Assembly (NCBI RefSeq): GCF_009770985.1
Contig: NZ_WSRW01000001.1
Location: 434,001 to 498,000, forward strand
Source of the DNA: Mucilaginibacter lacusdianchii
GTDB lineage: Bacteria; Bacteroidota; Bacteroidia; Sphingobacteriales; Sphingobacteriaceae
Direction: 5' to 3'
DNA length: 64,000 bases
Shown piece by piece: positions 34,332 to 45,858 of the stretch (positions are counted from its first letter, which is position 1; every line of letters starts with the position of its first letter). Position numbers and translations under genes: made by a program. Under the pieces are notes generated by a model. That model saw only the letters and a program-made list of their open reading frames with translations. It was not told where the DNA came from and made no database searches.

Positions 34332-35558
34332 TTACCAGTGATAAGTAAGTGACACACCAGGAATGTATACGTTTGATTTATACGTTCCTGCTAATTGTGC
34401 TTCGATATTGGTTTGGGTGCGTTTAAATAAGTGCTCGTATTCAAAAGAAAAATCCAAATCCAGCTTGTTAGCCAATTTGTAACCCAAACCAGCAGTCAAG
34501 TAGTAACGGTTGGCATCCGGCACCTCTGGGGTTACATAACCATCCTGCGCTGCGGTTGATGCGTAACCGCCACCTCCACGGATAGCCCATTTGGTAACGG
34601 GTTTATACTCGGTACCTGCTCTCAGGCTAAAACCATCGCGGTATAAGCGCGGCGAGTGCGTATCCTGTAAGCGGGAGGTATTTTGTGCATAATCAAAATC
34701 TAATGATTTATAAACGTGCCAGGCCACCAGGTTTGCATCTAAAGCAACCGTCCATTTTTTTGATGGATAAAAGCCAAAGCCTAATGATGTAGTAGCTGGC
34801 AGCGGAATACCTGCTCTGAAGTTGTTAGGCTGCGGAAAACTTGTGGCTAATGCCGATGGTAAATTGGTAAAATAAGCATCACCGTTCTCAATAGTGGTGG
34901 TCACTTTTGAACGATAAGAAACACCAACGGTAATACCTGATTCTGTTTTCATAAACACCCCAGCATTCCACCCATAACCATGCCCGCTACCTTTTAACTG
35001 CGCCTGTCCGTCTTCACCGTTAGCGTTAGCTACCGGAATAGCACGTTTCAAATCAACAATACCGTGACTGTATACAAAACCACCGCCGATGCTAATAAAA
35101 TCGGCCAGTTTAATACTGATGGTTGGCTGGAAAAAAATCGCTTTCAAATCCAAGCTCTCTAATACGTATTTGCCCTGCCAGTTGTTACCCCAATCGGTTA
35201 ATCCGCCAAATGGCGTATAAACACCCAAGCCAAGTTTCCAGGCAGCAGATTTTGGCCCCCAAACAGCATAAGCATTAAAAGGCGTGGCTACTTTGTCTGA
35301 AGTGCGATATTGCACATCTGTTCCGGCCGGATTAAACACTGATTTAAACATCAACGGGCTAATGCCGGCTTGAATAGAATTTTCAGGCAGCATAGCTACT
35401 GCGCCAGGATTAAAAAATACCGAAGCACCATCCTGCACTAACCCGGTTCCGGTATGGCCCATACCAATTTGCTTTTGCCCCCCAAGGTTTACCTGAAAGC
35501 CCTGAGAAAAGGCTGCAGCAGGCAGTAAAGCCAATAAAGACAGTAAAAGTTTTCTCAT
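34332..35558 (-). CDS. OmpP1/FadL/TodX family outer-membrane transporter
   Basis: A 408-residue outer-membrane beta-barrel of the FadL family, which takes up long-chain fatty acids or other hydrophobic compounds. After the signal peptide (about 1-19, ending AAFSQ), the mature N-terminus GFQVNLGGQKQIGMGHTGTG matches the FadL hatch region, with PGAVAML soon after. Alternating hydrophobic strands continue to the C-terminal aromatic residue (YHW end), the usual BAM recognition signal. First gene of a two-gene unit with the GDSL lipoprotein; divergent from atpD. Confidence 0.93.
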   Translation of the reverse strand: MRKLLLSLLALLPAAAFSQGFQVNLGGQKQIGMGHTGTGLVQDGASVFFNPGAVAMLPENSIQAGISPLMFKSVFNPAGTDVQYRTSDKVATPFNAYAVWGPKSAAWKLGLGVYTPFGGLTDWGNNWQGKYVLESLDLKAIFFQPTISIKLADFISIGGGFVYSHGIVDLKRAIPVANANGEDGQAQLKGSGHGYGWNAGVFMKTESGITVGVSYRSKVTTTIENGDAYFTNLPSALATSFPQPNNFRAGIPLPATTSLGFGFYPSKKWTVALDANLVAWHVYKSLDFDYAQNTSRLQDTHSPRLYRDGFSLRAGTEYKPVTKWAIRGGGGYASTAAQDGYVTPEVPDANRYYLTAGLGYKLANKLDLDFSFEYEHLFKRTQTNIEAQLAGTYKSNVYIPGVSLTYHW

Positions 35559-35682
35559 AATCAGTTAATAATTAATTTAAAATTTAAAAAAGGCTGCTAA
35601 GATAATAATTTACTACACCCCACAAGTGGTATTTTTACTTAAATTTCTTTGACATAAGTACTTAAATATCCGACAGAAAGGT

Positions 35683-35690
35683 TAACTTTG
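35683..35690 (+). promoter_or_regulatory. Probable -7 box of the atpD promoter
   Basis: TAACTTTG (TAnnTTTG exact) lies 81 bp before the atpD ATG, in the divergent spacer shared with the FadL-like gene. No TTG at 19-20 bp upstream. Confidence 0.45.
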
Positions 35691-35756
35691 CGCTCCAAAA
35701 TAGGAGTGTGTTTATACGTAAGTACTATTCCTATTGTTTACAAACTCATTAAATAA

Positions 35757-37277
<1,521 letters not shown>

Positions 37278-37279
37278 AG

Positions 37280-37355
37280 TTGTTGTGAGTTGTGGGCTGT
37301 GTGTTAACGGTTTAAAACGTAACATATAACTCACAACAGACAACTAACAACTCAC
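37280..37355. repeat. GTTGT-rich inverted repeat between atpD and atpC
   Basis: The left arm (GTTGTGAGTTGTGGGCTGTG) is matched imperfectly by the complement of AACAGACAACTAACAACTCA at the right end, immediately before the atpC ATG. Same family as the repeats at 39735, 46453 and 63160. Confidence 0.7.
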
Positions 37356-37358
37356 CAT

Positions 37359-37607
37359 ATGACATTAGAAATTCTTACTCCTGATAAAAAAGTGTACGAG
37401 GGCGAAATTACTTCGGTAACCGTGCCCGGCACTATGGGATCATTCGAGATACTGAATAACCACGCTCCTATTATCTCAACTTTGGAAGACGGTAAACTAA
37501 TTGTAAGAGCCGGCGGTAAAAACGAGGTATACACCATTAAAGGTGGCGTTGTTGAAGTAAACGACAATAAAGTAATGGTGCTGGCTGAAGGCATTACGCA
37601 TCGTTAG
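37359..37607 (+). CDS. atpC: F1F0 ATP synthase subunit epsilon (short form)
   Basis: The epsilon subunit couples the gamma rotor to the c-ring and inhibits ATP hydrolysis. The 82-residue product consists essentially of the N-terminal beta-sandwich (LEILTPDKKVYEGEITSVTV, FEILNNHAPIIS, GGVVEVNDNKVMVLAE). The C-terminal helical hairpin found in E. coli epsilon (about 139 residues) is absent. The regulatory helices are therefore missing, a form I recall from other Bacteroidota. It follows atpD. Confidence 0.95.
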   Translation: MTLEILTPDKKVYEGEITSVTVPGTMGSFEILNNHAPIISTLEDGKLIVRAGGKNEVYTIKGGVVEVNDNKVMVLAEGITHR

Positions 37608-37624
37608 AATAATGACAATTTTAT

Positions 37625-37658
37625 AAAAAAAAGCCCGGCATGTTGCCGGGCTTTTTTT
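37625..37658 (+). terminator. Intrinsic terminator of atpD-atpC
   Basis: A GC-rich stem (AAGCCCGGCA with TGCCGGGCTT) extended by A/T runs, 3-nt loop, then T7. Confidence 0.93.
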
Positions 37659-37721
37659 ATGCACATATTTTTTAGCACTTCTCACAGAAGTTGTTGTTTT
37701 AGGCAGAAATTATAGTACAAT

Positions 37722-37737
37722 GCTATGCATGCATAGC
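37722..37737. promoter_or_regulatory. Perfect 16-bp palindrome upstream of ilvD
   Basis: GCTATGCATGCATAGC, fully self-complementary without spacer, about 140 bp upstream of the promoter candidate. It is a possible dimeric regulator site; the regulator is unknown. Confidence 0.45.
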
Positions 37738-37877
37738 TAGCATACTGAATACCAATTTCAACTTTGGTATAGATGCTTAAATATATTATTCTTATTTAAA
37801 CAAATAATACAAAATATAATTCTGTATATAAACAATAAATAAAATTATATTCTTATTTAAAATTCTTATTTTGTGTA

Positions 37878-37908
37878 TTGTCAAAAAAAAACTAACTCCC
37901 TACCTTAC
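37878..37908 (+). promoter_or_regulatory. Candidate ilvD operon promoter
   Basis: TTG, 20 bp, then TACCTTAC, a near match to TTG-N19/20-TAnnTTTG. It would give a 5-prime leader of about 105 nt. Confidence 0.45.
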
Positions 37909-38021
37909 AAATACAGATTTATAACCTAATCAGCTTTAAACTTATAGATTGATAAAAGCAACTATAACAGGTAAACATCACTATAATAAAAAGCTGAGCA
38001 GTAAAATATTTTGAACACCAA

Positions 38022-39731
38022 ATGAGCTTGACACCAGATACCACCGAAAACGTTGAATTAAACAAGTATAGCAAAACTTTAACTGCCGACCCTACTCAGC
38101 CTGCAGCCCAAGCCATGCTTTACGGTATTGGCTTAACGGACGATGACATGAAGAAAGCTCAGGTAGGCATTGCCAGCATGGGTTACGATGGCAACCCTTG
38201 TAACATGCACCTGAATGATTTAGCTAAAGTTGTAAAGGAAGGCGTTTGGGGCGAAAACTTGGTTGGACTAATATTTAACACCATTGGTGTAAGTGATGGC
38301 ATGAGCAACGGTACCGATGGTATGCGCTACTCATTAATAAGCCGTGATGTTATTGCCGACTCTATTGAGGCAGTTTGCGGTGCACAGTATTATGATGCGT
38401 TGATTACGCTGCCCGGCTGTGATAAAAACATGCCCGGTTCGCTGATTGCCATGGGCCGGTTAAACCGTCCATCAATTATGGTGTACGGTGGTACCATCAA
38501 ACCAGGTCATTACAAAGGCGAAGATTTGAACATCGTATCGGCATTTGAAGCACTGGGTAAAAAAATAGCCGGTCAGCTTGATGAAATCGACTTTAAAGAA
38601 ATTGTAAAAAACTCTTGCCCCGGTGCTGGTGCATGCGGTGGCATCTATACAGCCAACACCATGGCTGCAGCTATTGAGGCTTTGGGCATGAGCTTGCCTT
38701 ACTCTTCATCTAACCCAGCCGTTAGTGAAGAAAAACAGGCCGAGTGTCGCGCCGCAGGTAAAGCTATTTATGAATTGCTGGAAAAAGACATCAAGCCATC
38801 AGATATCATGACCCGTAAGGCATTCGAGAATGCCATTATCACTATTATGGTGATGGGTGGCTCTACCAATGCCGTACTGCACCTGATTGCTATTGCAAAA
38901 AGCGTTAATGTGCCATTAACTATTGATGATTTTCAGGAATTGAGCAACCGTATTCCATTACTGGCCGATATGAAGCCAAGCGGTAAGTACATGATGGAAG
39001 ACCTGCATAAAGTTGGTGGTGTACCGGCCGTAATGAAATATCTACTGAAACTAGGCTGGTTGCATGGCGATTGTTTAACCGTAACCGGTAAAACACTTGC
39101 CGAAAACTTGGCCGACGCCCCTGAGTTGGATTTCGAAACCCAGAAAATTATACTTCCTGTCGAAAAGGCAATCAAAGCTACTGGCCACCTACAAATCCTA
39201 TATGGTAACCTGGCCGAGCGTGGCAGCGTAGCCAAAATTACCGGCAAAGAAGGCGAACGCTTTGATGGTCCGGCCCGTGTATTTGAGGGCGAGCAATCAT
39301 TAATTGCCGGTATATCCAGCGGTCGTGTACAACGTGGCGATGTGGTAGTTATCCGCCACGTTGGTCCTAAAGGTGCACCGGGTATGCCCGAAATGTTGAA
39401 ACCAACATCGGCCATTATTGGCGCCGGCTTAGGCAGTTCGGTAGCTTTAATTACCGATGGTCGTTTCTCGGGTGGTACGCATGGTTTTGTGGTAGGTCAC
39501 ATCACGCCCGAAGCTTGGGAAGGTGGCACCATCGCCTTAGTAAAAGACGGCGACCCAATTACTATCGACGCGGTAAACAATACCATCAACGTAAACATCA
39601 GCGATGAAGAACTAGCTTACCGCCGTAGCGAGTGGCAACAACCTGCCCCACCGGTAACCAAAGGTTTACTATACAAATACTTTAAACAAGTAAAAGACGC
39701 CAGCGAAGGCTGCGTAACGGATGAAGCATAA
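38022..39731 (+). CDS. ilvD: Dihydroxy-acid dehydratase
   Basis: IlvD dehydrates 2,3-dihydroxy acids to 2-keto acids in isoleucine and valine synthesis and needs an iron-sulfur cluster. The 569-residue protein carries the three cluster cysteines in GNPCNMH (near 66), [10 protein letters not shown] (near 132) and [12 protein letters not shown] (near 205). The later [19 protein letters not shown] motif is the IlvD/Edd signature. First gene of the operon, preceded by a long leader and followed by a spacer holding an inverted repeat before ilvB. Confidence 0.97.
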   Translation: MSLTPDTTENVELNKYSKTLTADPTQPAAQAMLYGIGLTDDDMKKAQVGIASMGYDGNPCNMHLNDLAKVVKEGVWGENLVGLIFNTIGVSDGMSNGTDGMRYSLISRDVIADSIEAVCGAQYYDALITLPGCDKNMPGSLIAMGRLNRPSIMVYGGTIKPGHYKGEDLNIVSAFEALGKKIAGQLDEIDFKEIVKNSCPGAGACGGIYTANTMAAAIEALGMSLPYSSSNPAVSEEKQAECRAAGKAIYELLEKDIKPSDIMTRKAFENAIITIMVMGGSTNAVLHLIAIAKSVNVPLTIDDFQELSNRIPLLADMKPSGKYMMEDLHKVGGVPAVMKYLLKLGWLHGDCLTVTGKTLAENLADAPELDFETQKIILPVEKAIKATGHLQILYGNLAERGSVAKITGKEGERFDGPARVFEGEQSLIAGISSGRVQRGDVVVIRHVGPKGAPGMPEMLKPTSAIIGAGLGSSVALITDGRFSGGTHGFVVGHITPEAWEGGTIALVKDGDPITIDAVNNTINVNISDEELAYRRSEWQQPAPPVTKGLLYKYFKQVKDASEGCVTDEA

Positions 39732-39734
39732 TTC

Positions 39735-39777
39735 AGTTGTTTGTGTTGCCCGTTATCACTTGTAAACACAAACAACT
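39735..39777. repeat. GTTGT-family inverted repeat between ilvD and ilvB
   Basis: AGTTGTTTGTGTT and its perfect 13-bp complement flank a 17-nt loop just after the ilvD stop. It lies inside an operon with no T tract, so it is not an obvious terminator. Confidence 0.8.
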
Positions 39778-39822
39778 AAATACATACAACACACAACAGA
39801 CAACTAACTAAAAGAGAAGAAT

Positions 39823-41562
39823 ATGGAAGTTGCACAGCAAGACGTATTAACAGCACTTGAAGAGCAAGAGGCAATTGAACTTTCAGGCTCGGCTGCCTTA
39901 CTGGAAGCACTAATTGTAGAGGGCGTAGATACCATTTTTGGTTATCCGGGTGGCGCTATAATGCCTATTTACGATGCTTTGTATGATTACAAAGAAAAAC
40001 TCAACCATATTCTCGTCCGCCACGAGCAGGGCGGCATTCATGCCGGTCAAGGCTATGCCCGCTCATCGGGCAAAGTGGGCGTTGTATTTGCCACCAGCGG
40101 TCCGGGTGCAACTAACCTGGTAACCGGTTTGGCCGATGCACAGATAGACAGTACACCCTTGGTGTGTATCACTGGTCAGGTATTTGCCCACCTGCTAGGT
40201 ACGGATGCTTTTCAGGAAACTGACGTAATTAACATCACCACCCCAGTTACCAAATGGAACTTTCAGGTAACTGATGCTAATGAAATTCCGGAAGCCATTG
40301 CCAAGGCGTTTTACATTGCCCGTACCGGCCGGCCAGGCCCTGTGCTGATTGATATTACTAAAAACGCACAGATTCAAAAATTTCAATATAAAGGCTATAC
40401 GCCTTGCAACCATATCCGCAGCTACCGGCCAAAACCTATTGTTAGGCCACAATTTATAGAGCAGGCTGCACAATTAATTAACGAAGCTAAAAAGCCTTTT
40501 GTGCTTTGGGGCCAAGGCGTAATTTTAGGTAGTGCCGAAAAGGAGTTTCAGGCCTTTATTGAAAAAGCAGGCATCCCATCTGCCTGGACAATTATGGGCG
40601 TTGGCGCTATCCCTACTGACCATCCATTGAATGTAGGCATGTTGGGCATGCACGGCAATTACGGCCCTAACGTAATGACCAATGAATGCGATGTATTGAT
40701 TGCCATCGGTATGCGTTTTGACGACCGGGTAACTGGCCGTTTAGACAAGTACGCCAAACAGGCTAAAGTAATTCACCTGGATATTGACCCAGCCGAGATT
40801 GACAAAAACGTACAAACCACTGTAGCCGTTTGGGGCGACTGCAAAGAAACTTTACCCCTGCTTACCCAACTGGTTGAAGCAAAGCAACACACCGAATGGC
40901 TGGAAAAATTCAATGATTTTGCCCGCCGCGAAAACGAGGCCGTGATTGATGCCGAACTGCACCCTACTGAAGGCGAAATGACCATGGGCGAAGTGGTTGA
41001 CCAATTAAATAAACTAACCAACGGCGATGCTATCATTGTAACCGACGTAGGTCAGCATCAGATGGTAGGCTGCCGTTATGCCAAGTTTAACCAAACCCGC
41101 AGCAATGTTACCAGCGGTGGCTTAGGTACGATGGGCTTTGCATTGCCGGCAGCTATAGGCGCTAAGTTTGGCGACCAAAACCGCACGGTGGTAGCCATTA
41201 TTGGCGACGGCGGTTTCCAAATGACCCTTCAGGAACTGGGCACCATTATGCAAAGCGGTGTTGATGTAAAAATCATGATTTTGAACAACCGCTTCTTAGG
41301 CATGGTTCGCCAGTGGCAAGAGTTGTTTAATGAGCGCCGCTACTCATTCGTAGATATTCAAAGTCCTGATTTTGTACAAGTGGCTAAAGGCTACGGTATT
41401 GCCGGTCGTTGTATATCAGAGCGAGAAGACTTGCAAACCGCTTTAAAAGAAATGCTGGAGCACACAGGCTCGTACCTGCTCGAAGTAATGGTAACCAAAG
41501 AAAATAACGTATTCCCGATGGTACCACAGGGATGTAGTGTTAGCGAAATCAGATTAAAATAA
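39823..41562 (+). CDS. ilvB: Acetolactate synthase, large (catalytic) subunit
   Basis: This ThDP enzyme condenses pyruvate with pyruvate or 2-ketobutyrate, the first common step of branched-chain amino-acid synthesis. The 579-residue protein has the ThDP-activating Glu68 in VRHEQGG, FATSGPGATNLVTG, an FAD-binding middle domain, and the ThDP/Mg motif GDGGFQMTLQEL ending in ILNN. Length is normal; a 15-residue acidic N-terminal extension precedes the core. The regulatory subunit gene follows by 16 bp. Confidence 0.97.
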   Translation: MEVAQQDVLTALEEQEAIELSGSAALLEALIVEGVDTIFGYPGGAIMPIYDALYDYKEKLNHILVRHEQGGIHAGQGYARSSGKVGVVFATSGPGATNLVTGLADAQIDSTPLVCITGQVFAHLLGTDAFQETDVINITTPVTKWNFQVTDANEIPEAIAKAFYIARTGRPGPVLIDITKNAQIQKFQYKGYTPCNHIRSYRPKPIVRPQFIEQAAQLINEAKKPFVLWGQGVILGSAEKEFQAFIEKAGIPSAWTIMGVGAIPTDHPLNVGMLGMHGNYGPNVMTNECDVLIAIGMRFDDRVTGRLDKYAKQAKVIHLDIDPAEIDKNVQTTVAVWGDCKETLPLLTQLVEAKQHTEWLEKFNDFARRENEAVIDAELHPTEGEMTMGEVVDQLNKLTNGDAIIVTDVGQHQMVGCRYAKFNQTRSNVTSGGLGTMGFALPAAIGAKFGDQNRTVVAIIGDGGFQMTLQELGTIMQSGVDVKIMILNNRFLGMVRQWQELFNERRYSFVDIQSPDFVQVAKGYGIAGRCISEREDLQTALKEMLEHTGSYLLEVMVTKENNVFPMVPQGCSVSEIRLK

Positions 41563-41578
41563 TCCACAACCAACTATC

Positions 41579-42193
41579 ATGAGCACCCCAGATAACATGC
41601 CGCAAGGCAAGCAGGAATACAACATCACGGTTTATACCGAAAACCAAATTGGTTTACTGAACCGAATTGCGATTATCTTTACCCGTCGTAAAATAAATAT
41701 CGAGAGCTTAAACACCTCTCCTTCTGAAATAGACAGCATTTACCGCTTTAACATTGTGGTAAATGAAACAGAAGACGTAGTACGTAAGGTAGCCCGCCAG
41801 ATTGAAAAGCAGGTGGAAGTATTGAAAGTATACTACCATACCAATGCCGATGTGATTTGGCAGGAGATGGCCCTTTACAAAGTACCGGCTGATATCATCG
41901 CCGAAAAAGCTCCGGTTGAGCGTTTGCTACGCGAAAACGGTGCCCGTGCGGTTGTGATTCGTAAAGACTATGTGGTGTTCGAAACCACCGGTCACCGTGA
42001 GGAAACGGATAACTTAATTAACGTATTGCAACCTTACGGTTTAATTGAATTTGTGCGTAGCGCCCGAATTGCTATCATCAAAGGCAGCGAAGGCTTTAAT
42101 GCTAAACTTCGCGAATTTGAAGAGCAGCAGCCTGGCGAAGAGGTAAGCGAAAACGAGTACTTGAACCAGCGCGACAAAGTATTTACAATGTAA
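41579..42193 (+). CDS. ilvN: Acetolactate synthase, small (regulatory) subunit
   Basis: The regulatory partner of IlvB, giving activation and feedback inhibition by valine. The 204-residue protein starts with an ACT domain (NITVYTENQIGLLNRIAIIF, then RKINIESLNTSPSE) followed by a C-terminal ACT-like domain that contacts the catalytic subunit. It is about 40 residues longer than E. coli IlvH. The symbol could equally be ilvH. It lies immediately before a DinB-like gene with 5 bp between stop and start. Confidence 0.95.
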   Translation: MSTPDNMPQGKQEYNITVYTENQIGLLNRIAIIFTRRKINIESLNTSPSEIDSIYRFNIVVNETEDVVRKVARQIEKQVEVLKVYYHTNADVIWQEMALYKVPADIIAEKAPVERLLRENGARAVVIRKDYVVFETTGHREETDNLINVLQPYGLIEFVRSARIAIIKGSEGFNAKLREFEEQQPGEEVSENEYLNQRDKVFTM

Positions 42194-42198
42194 TAAGC

Positions 42199-42690
42199 AT
42201 GGGATTTTCACTCGACATAGCCAAACACACCCGTTTAAACTTCATCAAACTGATGGATGGTTTAAGCATTGAGCAATTAAATTTTATCCCGGAAGGATAT
42301 ACCAACAACATTGCCTGGAACTTTGCACACATAGTAGCCGCACAGCAAACGTTATGCTACGTAAGAGGACATGTATCAACCCGTATGCCTATAGACAAAG
42401 TAACCAAATATCAAAAAGGTAGCGCACCCGAAGGGTTTATCAGTGAAGAAGAATTAGCCTATTATAAAGATCAGGCTTTTGTGCTGCTGGATAAGTTAAA
42501 GGCAGATGTTGCCGCTAATCTATTCACCAGTTATGAAAGAGTGACAACAGCATTCGGCGTTACCATCAACAACATAAATGGTGCAATAACCTACTTTACA
42601 ACGCATGATACCCTGCATCTGGGTTATGCACAAGCATTGCGAAGGGCAGTGATAAATAGCGAAAAAGCTATTGAAAGCAGCATTTACTAA
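42199..42690 (+). CDS. DinB-fold family protein inside the ilv operon
   Basis: A 163-residue four-helix-bundle protein of the DinB/YfiT-like superfamily. The three metal-binding histidines typical of the fold appear at His44 (WNFAHIVAAQQ), His136 and His140 (THDTLHLGYAQ). Members include thiol S-transferases and metal-dependent hydrolases, but the substrate here is unknown. Its start is 5 bp after the ilvN stop, and ilvC begins 54 bp later, so it is transcribed with branched-chain synthesis. Whether it has a role in the pathway is not known to me. Confidence 0.85.
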   Translation: MGFSLDIAKHTRLNFIKLMDGLSIEQLNFIPEGYTNNIAWNFAHIVAAQQTLCYVRGHVSTRMPIDKVTKYQKGSAPEGFISEEELAYYKDQAFVLLDKLKADVAANLFTSYERVTTAFGVTINNINGAITYFTTHDTLHLGYAQALRRAVINSEKAIESSIY

Positions 42691-42744
42691 TATCGAACTT
42701 AACTAAAACTAAACAATAACTAACAAACCATAACTTAACATAAA

Positions 42745-43803
42745 ATGGCAAAACTAAATTTTGGCGGCACTGAAGAAAACGTAGTAACCCGCGAAGAATT
42801 TCCACTATCAAAAGCACAGGATGTATTGAAAGATGAAGTTGTAGCAGTAATCGGTTACGGTGTTCAGGGTCCCGGCCAGGCGCTAAATCAAAAAGACAAC
42901 GGTATCAATGTGATCGTTGGTCAGCGTAAAAATTCAAAAACTTGGGATAAAGCCGTAGCAGATGGCTTTGTACCTGGCGAAACTTTATTTGAAATTGAAG
43001 AAGCACTGGAAAAAGGAACCATTATTTGTTACTTATTAAGTGATGCGGCTCAAATTGAACTTTGGCCAACCGTACAAAAACACTTAACCCCAGGCAAAGC
43101 CCTGTACTTCTCTCATGGTTTTGGTATCACCTTTAACGAGCAAACCGGCATTGTTCCACCTGCTGATGTGGACGTGTTCCTGGTAGCGCCTAAAGGTTCT
43201 GGCACTTCACTGCGTCGTATGTTTTTACAAGGCCGCGGCTTAAACTCAAGCTTCGCTATTTTCCAAGATGCAACCGGTAAAGCATGGGATCGTGTAATTG
43301 CCTTAGGTATTGCTGTAGGTAGCGGTTACCTGTTCGAAACCGATTTCAAAAAAGAAGTATTTAGCGATTTAACCGGCGAGCGTGGTACGCTGATGGGTTG
43401 TATCCAAGGTATTTTTGCCGCTCAGTACGATGTTTTACGCAGCAAAGGCCATACCCCATCTGAGGCGTTCAACGAAACGGTTGAAGAGTTAACCCAATCA
43501 TTGATGCCATTAGTTGCCGAAAACGGTATGGACTGGATGTACGCCAACTGTTCTACCACTGCACAACGCGGTGCGTTAGATTGGTGGAAAAAGTTCCGTG
43601 ACGCTACCAAACCGGTTTTCGAAGAATTATATGAAAGCGTAGCTACTGGCAAAGAGTCACAACGTTCTATCGACTCTAACAGCCAGCCTGATTATCGCGA
43701 AAAACTGAATGAAGAATTAAAAGAATTACGCGAAAGCGAATTATGGCAAGCCGGCAAAACTGTACGCAGTTTACGTCCGGAAAACCAGGAAGTAGAAGCA
43801 TAA
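42745..43803 (+). CDS. ilvC: Ketol-acid reductoisomerase
   Basis: IlvC isomerises and reduces acetolactate (or acetohydroxybutyrate) with NAD(P)H and Mg. The 352-residue sequence has the Rossmann loop GYGVQGPGQA (about 37-46), GQRKNSKTW in the cofactor-selectivity loop, and the APKGSGTSLRRMF segment. The Mg-binding Asp/Glu are in DLTGERGTLMGC. Size and sequence are closer to the single-knotted class I than to the 490-residue E. coli enzyme, with a Bacteroidota-specific N-terminus. A palindromic repeat separates it from leuC. Confidence 0.97.
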   Translation: MAKLNFGGTEENVVTREEFPLSKAQDVLKDEVVAVIGYGVQGPGQALNQKDNGINVIVGQRKNSKTWDKAVADGFVPGETLFEIEEALEKGTIICYLLSDAAQIELWPTVQKHLTPGKALYFSHGFGITFNEQTGIVPPADVDVFLVAPKGSGTSLRRMFLQGRGLNSSFAIFQDATGKAWDRVIALGIAVGSGYLFETDFKKEVFSDLTGERGTLMGCIQGIFAAQYDVLRSKGHTPSEAFNETVEELTQSLMPLVAENGMDWMYANCSTTAQRGALDWWKKFRDATKPVFEELYESVATGKESQRSIDSNSQPDYREKLNEELKELRESELWQAGKTVRSLRPENQEVEA

Positions 43804-43829
43804 AGCGAATAACATAACTAACAAACTTC

Positions 43830-43920
43830 TGTCATTTCGACGTTAGGAGAAATCTTTTAGACCTTGCAACTGATAAACAAGCAGCGCGTAAAAGATATTT
43901 CGCTATCGTTCGAGATGACA
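43830..43920. repeat. Palindromic element, TGTCATYTCGAACG family, copy 2
   Basis: 91 bp between ilvC and leuC, ending 16 bp before the leuC ATG. The outer arms TGTCATTTCGACGTTAG and the complement of CGTTCGAGATGACA pair with a few mismatches, and the inner arms share ATCTTTTA with copy 1. No ORF. Confidence 0.88.
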
Positions 43921-43936
43921 TTAGTAATTTAAGAAA

Positions 43937-45349
<1,413 letters not shown>

Positions 45350-45355
<6 letters not shown>

Positions 45356-45366
45356 ACCGGAATTTA
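45350..45366. repeat. Left 17-bp inverted repeat of the GxxExxY cassette
   Basis: GTCTGAACCGGAATTTA, exact reverse complement of 45841-45857. Its bases 4-6 are the leuC TGA stop. Confidence 0.9.
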
Positions 45367-45408
45367 AAAAATTAAGATAATTAACCGAATTGAATTCCTT
45401 ATAACAAA

Positions 45409-45843
45409 GTGAGCACCATCAAAAGAACACCTCAAGAATTTAATGATTGCACAAGTGCGATTATTGGCTCTGCAATGCGTGTTCATGCTACATTGGGGAA
45501 TGGTTTTCAAGAGGTAATTTATCAAAGGGCACTAGAAATTGAAATGAGTTTAGCTGGACTTAGCTTTACTCGTGAAATGGAAATGCCTATTTTTTATAGA
45601 GAAGAGCTTATTGGCACCCGACGTGTCGACTTCTTTGTGGAAGGGGAAATTATGGTTGAACTTAAAGCGTTGATACATTTAGAAGACGTTCACTTAGCTC
45701 AAGCATTAAATTACCTGGAAGCTTATCAGGTAAGAACAGGTTTGCTGATAAACTTTGGAAGCAATAGCTTACAGTTCAAACGACTATTTAATAAGAAGAT
45801 TAACCCGAATTTACTGAATTCTATCAATTCAATAAATTCATAA
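45409..45843 (+). CDS. GxxExxY protein, PD-(D/E)XK nuclease superfamily
   Basis: A 144-residue protein with the defining motif GFQEVIY (GxxExxY, 32-38) and the nuclease-like core: Asp74 in RRVDFFVEGE, then VELK (Glu84, Lys86) and a following AQALNYLEAY helix. These fit the PD-(D/E)XK fold of the family, so metal-dependent DNA or RNA cleavage is plausible, but the family function is not established. The start is GTG. The C-terminal NSINSINS repeat reflects the 9-bp sequence periodicity of the element end, and the stop codon is the first three bases of the right inverted repeat. It interrupts the leuCD pair. Confidence 0.9.
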   Translation: MSTIKRTPQEFNDCTSAIIGSAMRVHATLGNGFQEVIYQRALEIEMSLAGLSFTREMEMPIFYREELIGTRRVDFFVEGEIMVELKALIHLEDVHLAQALNYLEAYQVRTGLLINFGSNSLQFKRLFNKKINPNLLNSINSINS

Positions 45844-45857
45844 ATTCCGGTTCAGAC
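45841..45857. repeat. Right 17-bp inverted repeat of the GxxExxY cassette
   Basis: TAAATTCCGGTTCAGAC; it starts with the nuclease stop codon and ends 1 bp before the leuD ATG. Confidence 0.9.
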
Positions 45858-45858
45858 A

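Larger units (their letters stand above)
37659..38021. other. Leader and control region upstream of the ilv-leu operon
   Basis: A strongly AT-rich 363-bp region without an ORF. It contains a perfect 16-bp palindrome, GCTATGCATGCATAGC (37722-37737), and an inverted repeat ACCAA/TTGGT (37752-37769). Three copies of ATTCTTATTT(AAA) follow (37788, 37849, 37862), then a candidate promoter. No leader peptide rich in Leu, Ile or Val and no clear attenuator hairpin were found, so control by a DNA-binding regulator is more likely than ribosome-mediated attenuation. Confidence 0.5.

Noticed and set aside
37909..38021. Classical leader-peptide attenuator for the ilv operon
   Set aside because: No short ORF with runs of Leu, Ile or Val codons and no terminator hairpin before ilvD.
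38933..39415. 160-codon open frame on the minus strand
   Set aside because: Antisense to ilvD; no domain and no spacing consistent with a gene.
42199..42690. DinB-like gene as another mobile insertion
   Set aside because: No inverted repeats or compositional change flank it; spacing is that of an ordinary operon gene.
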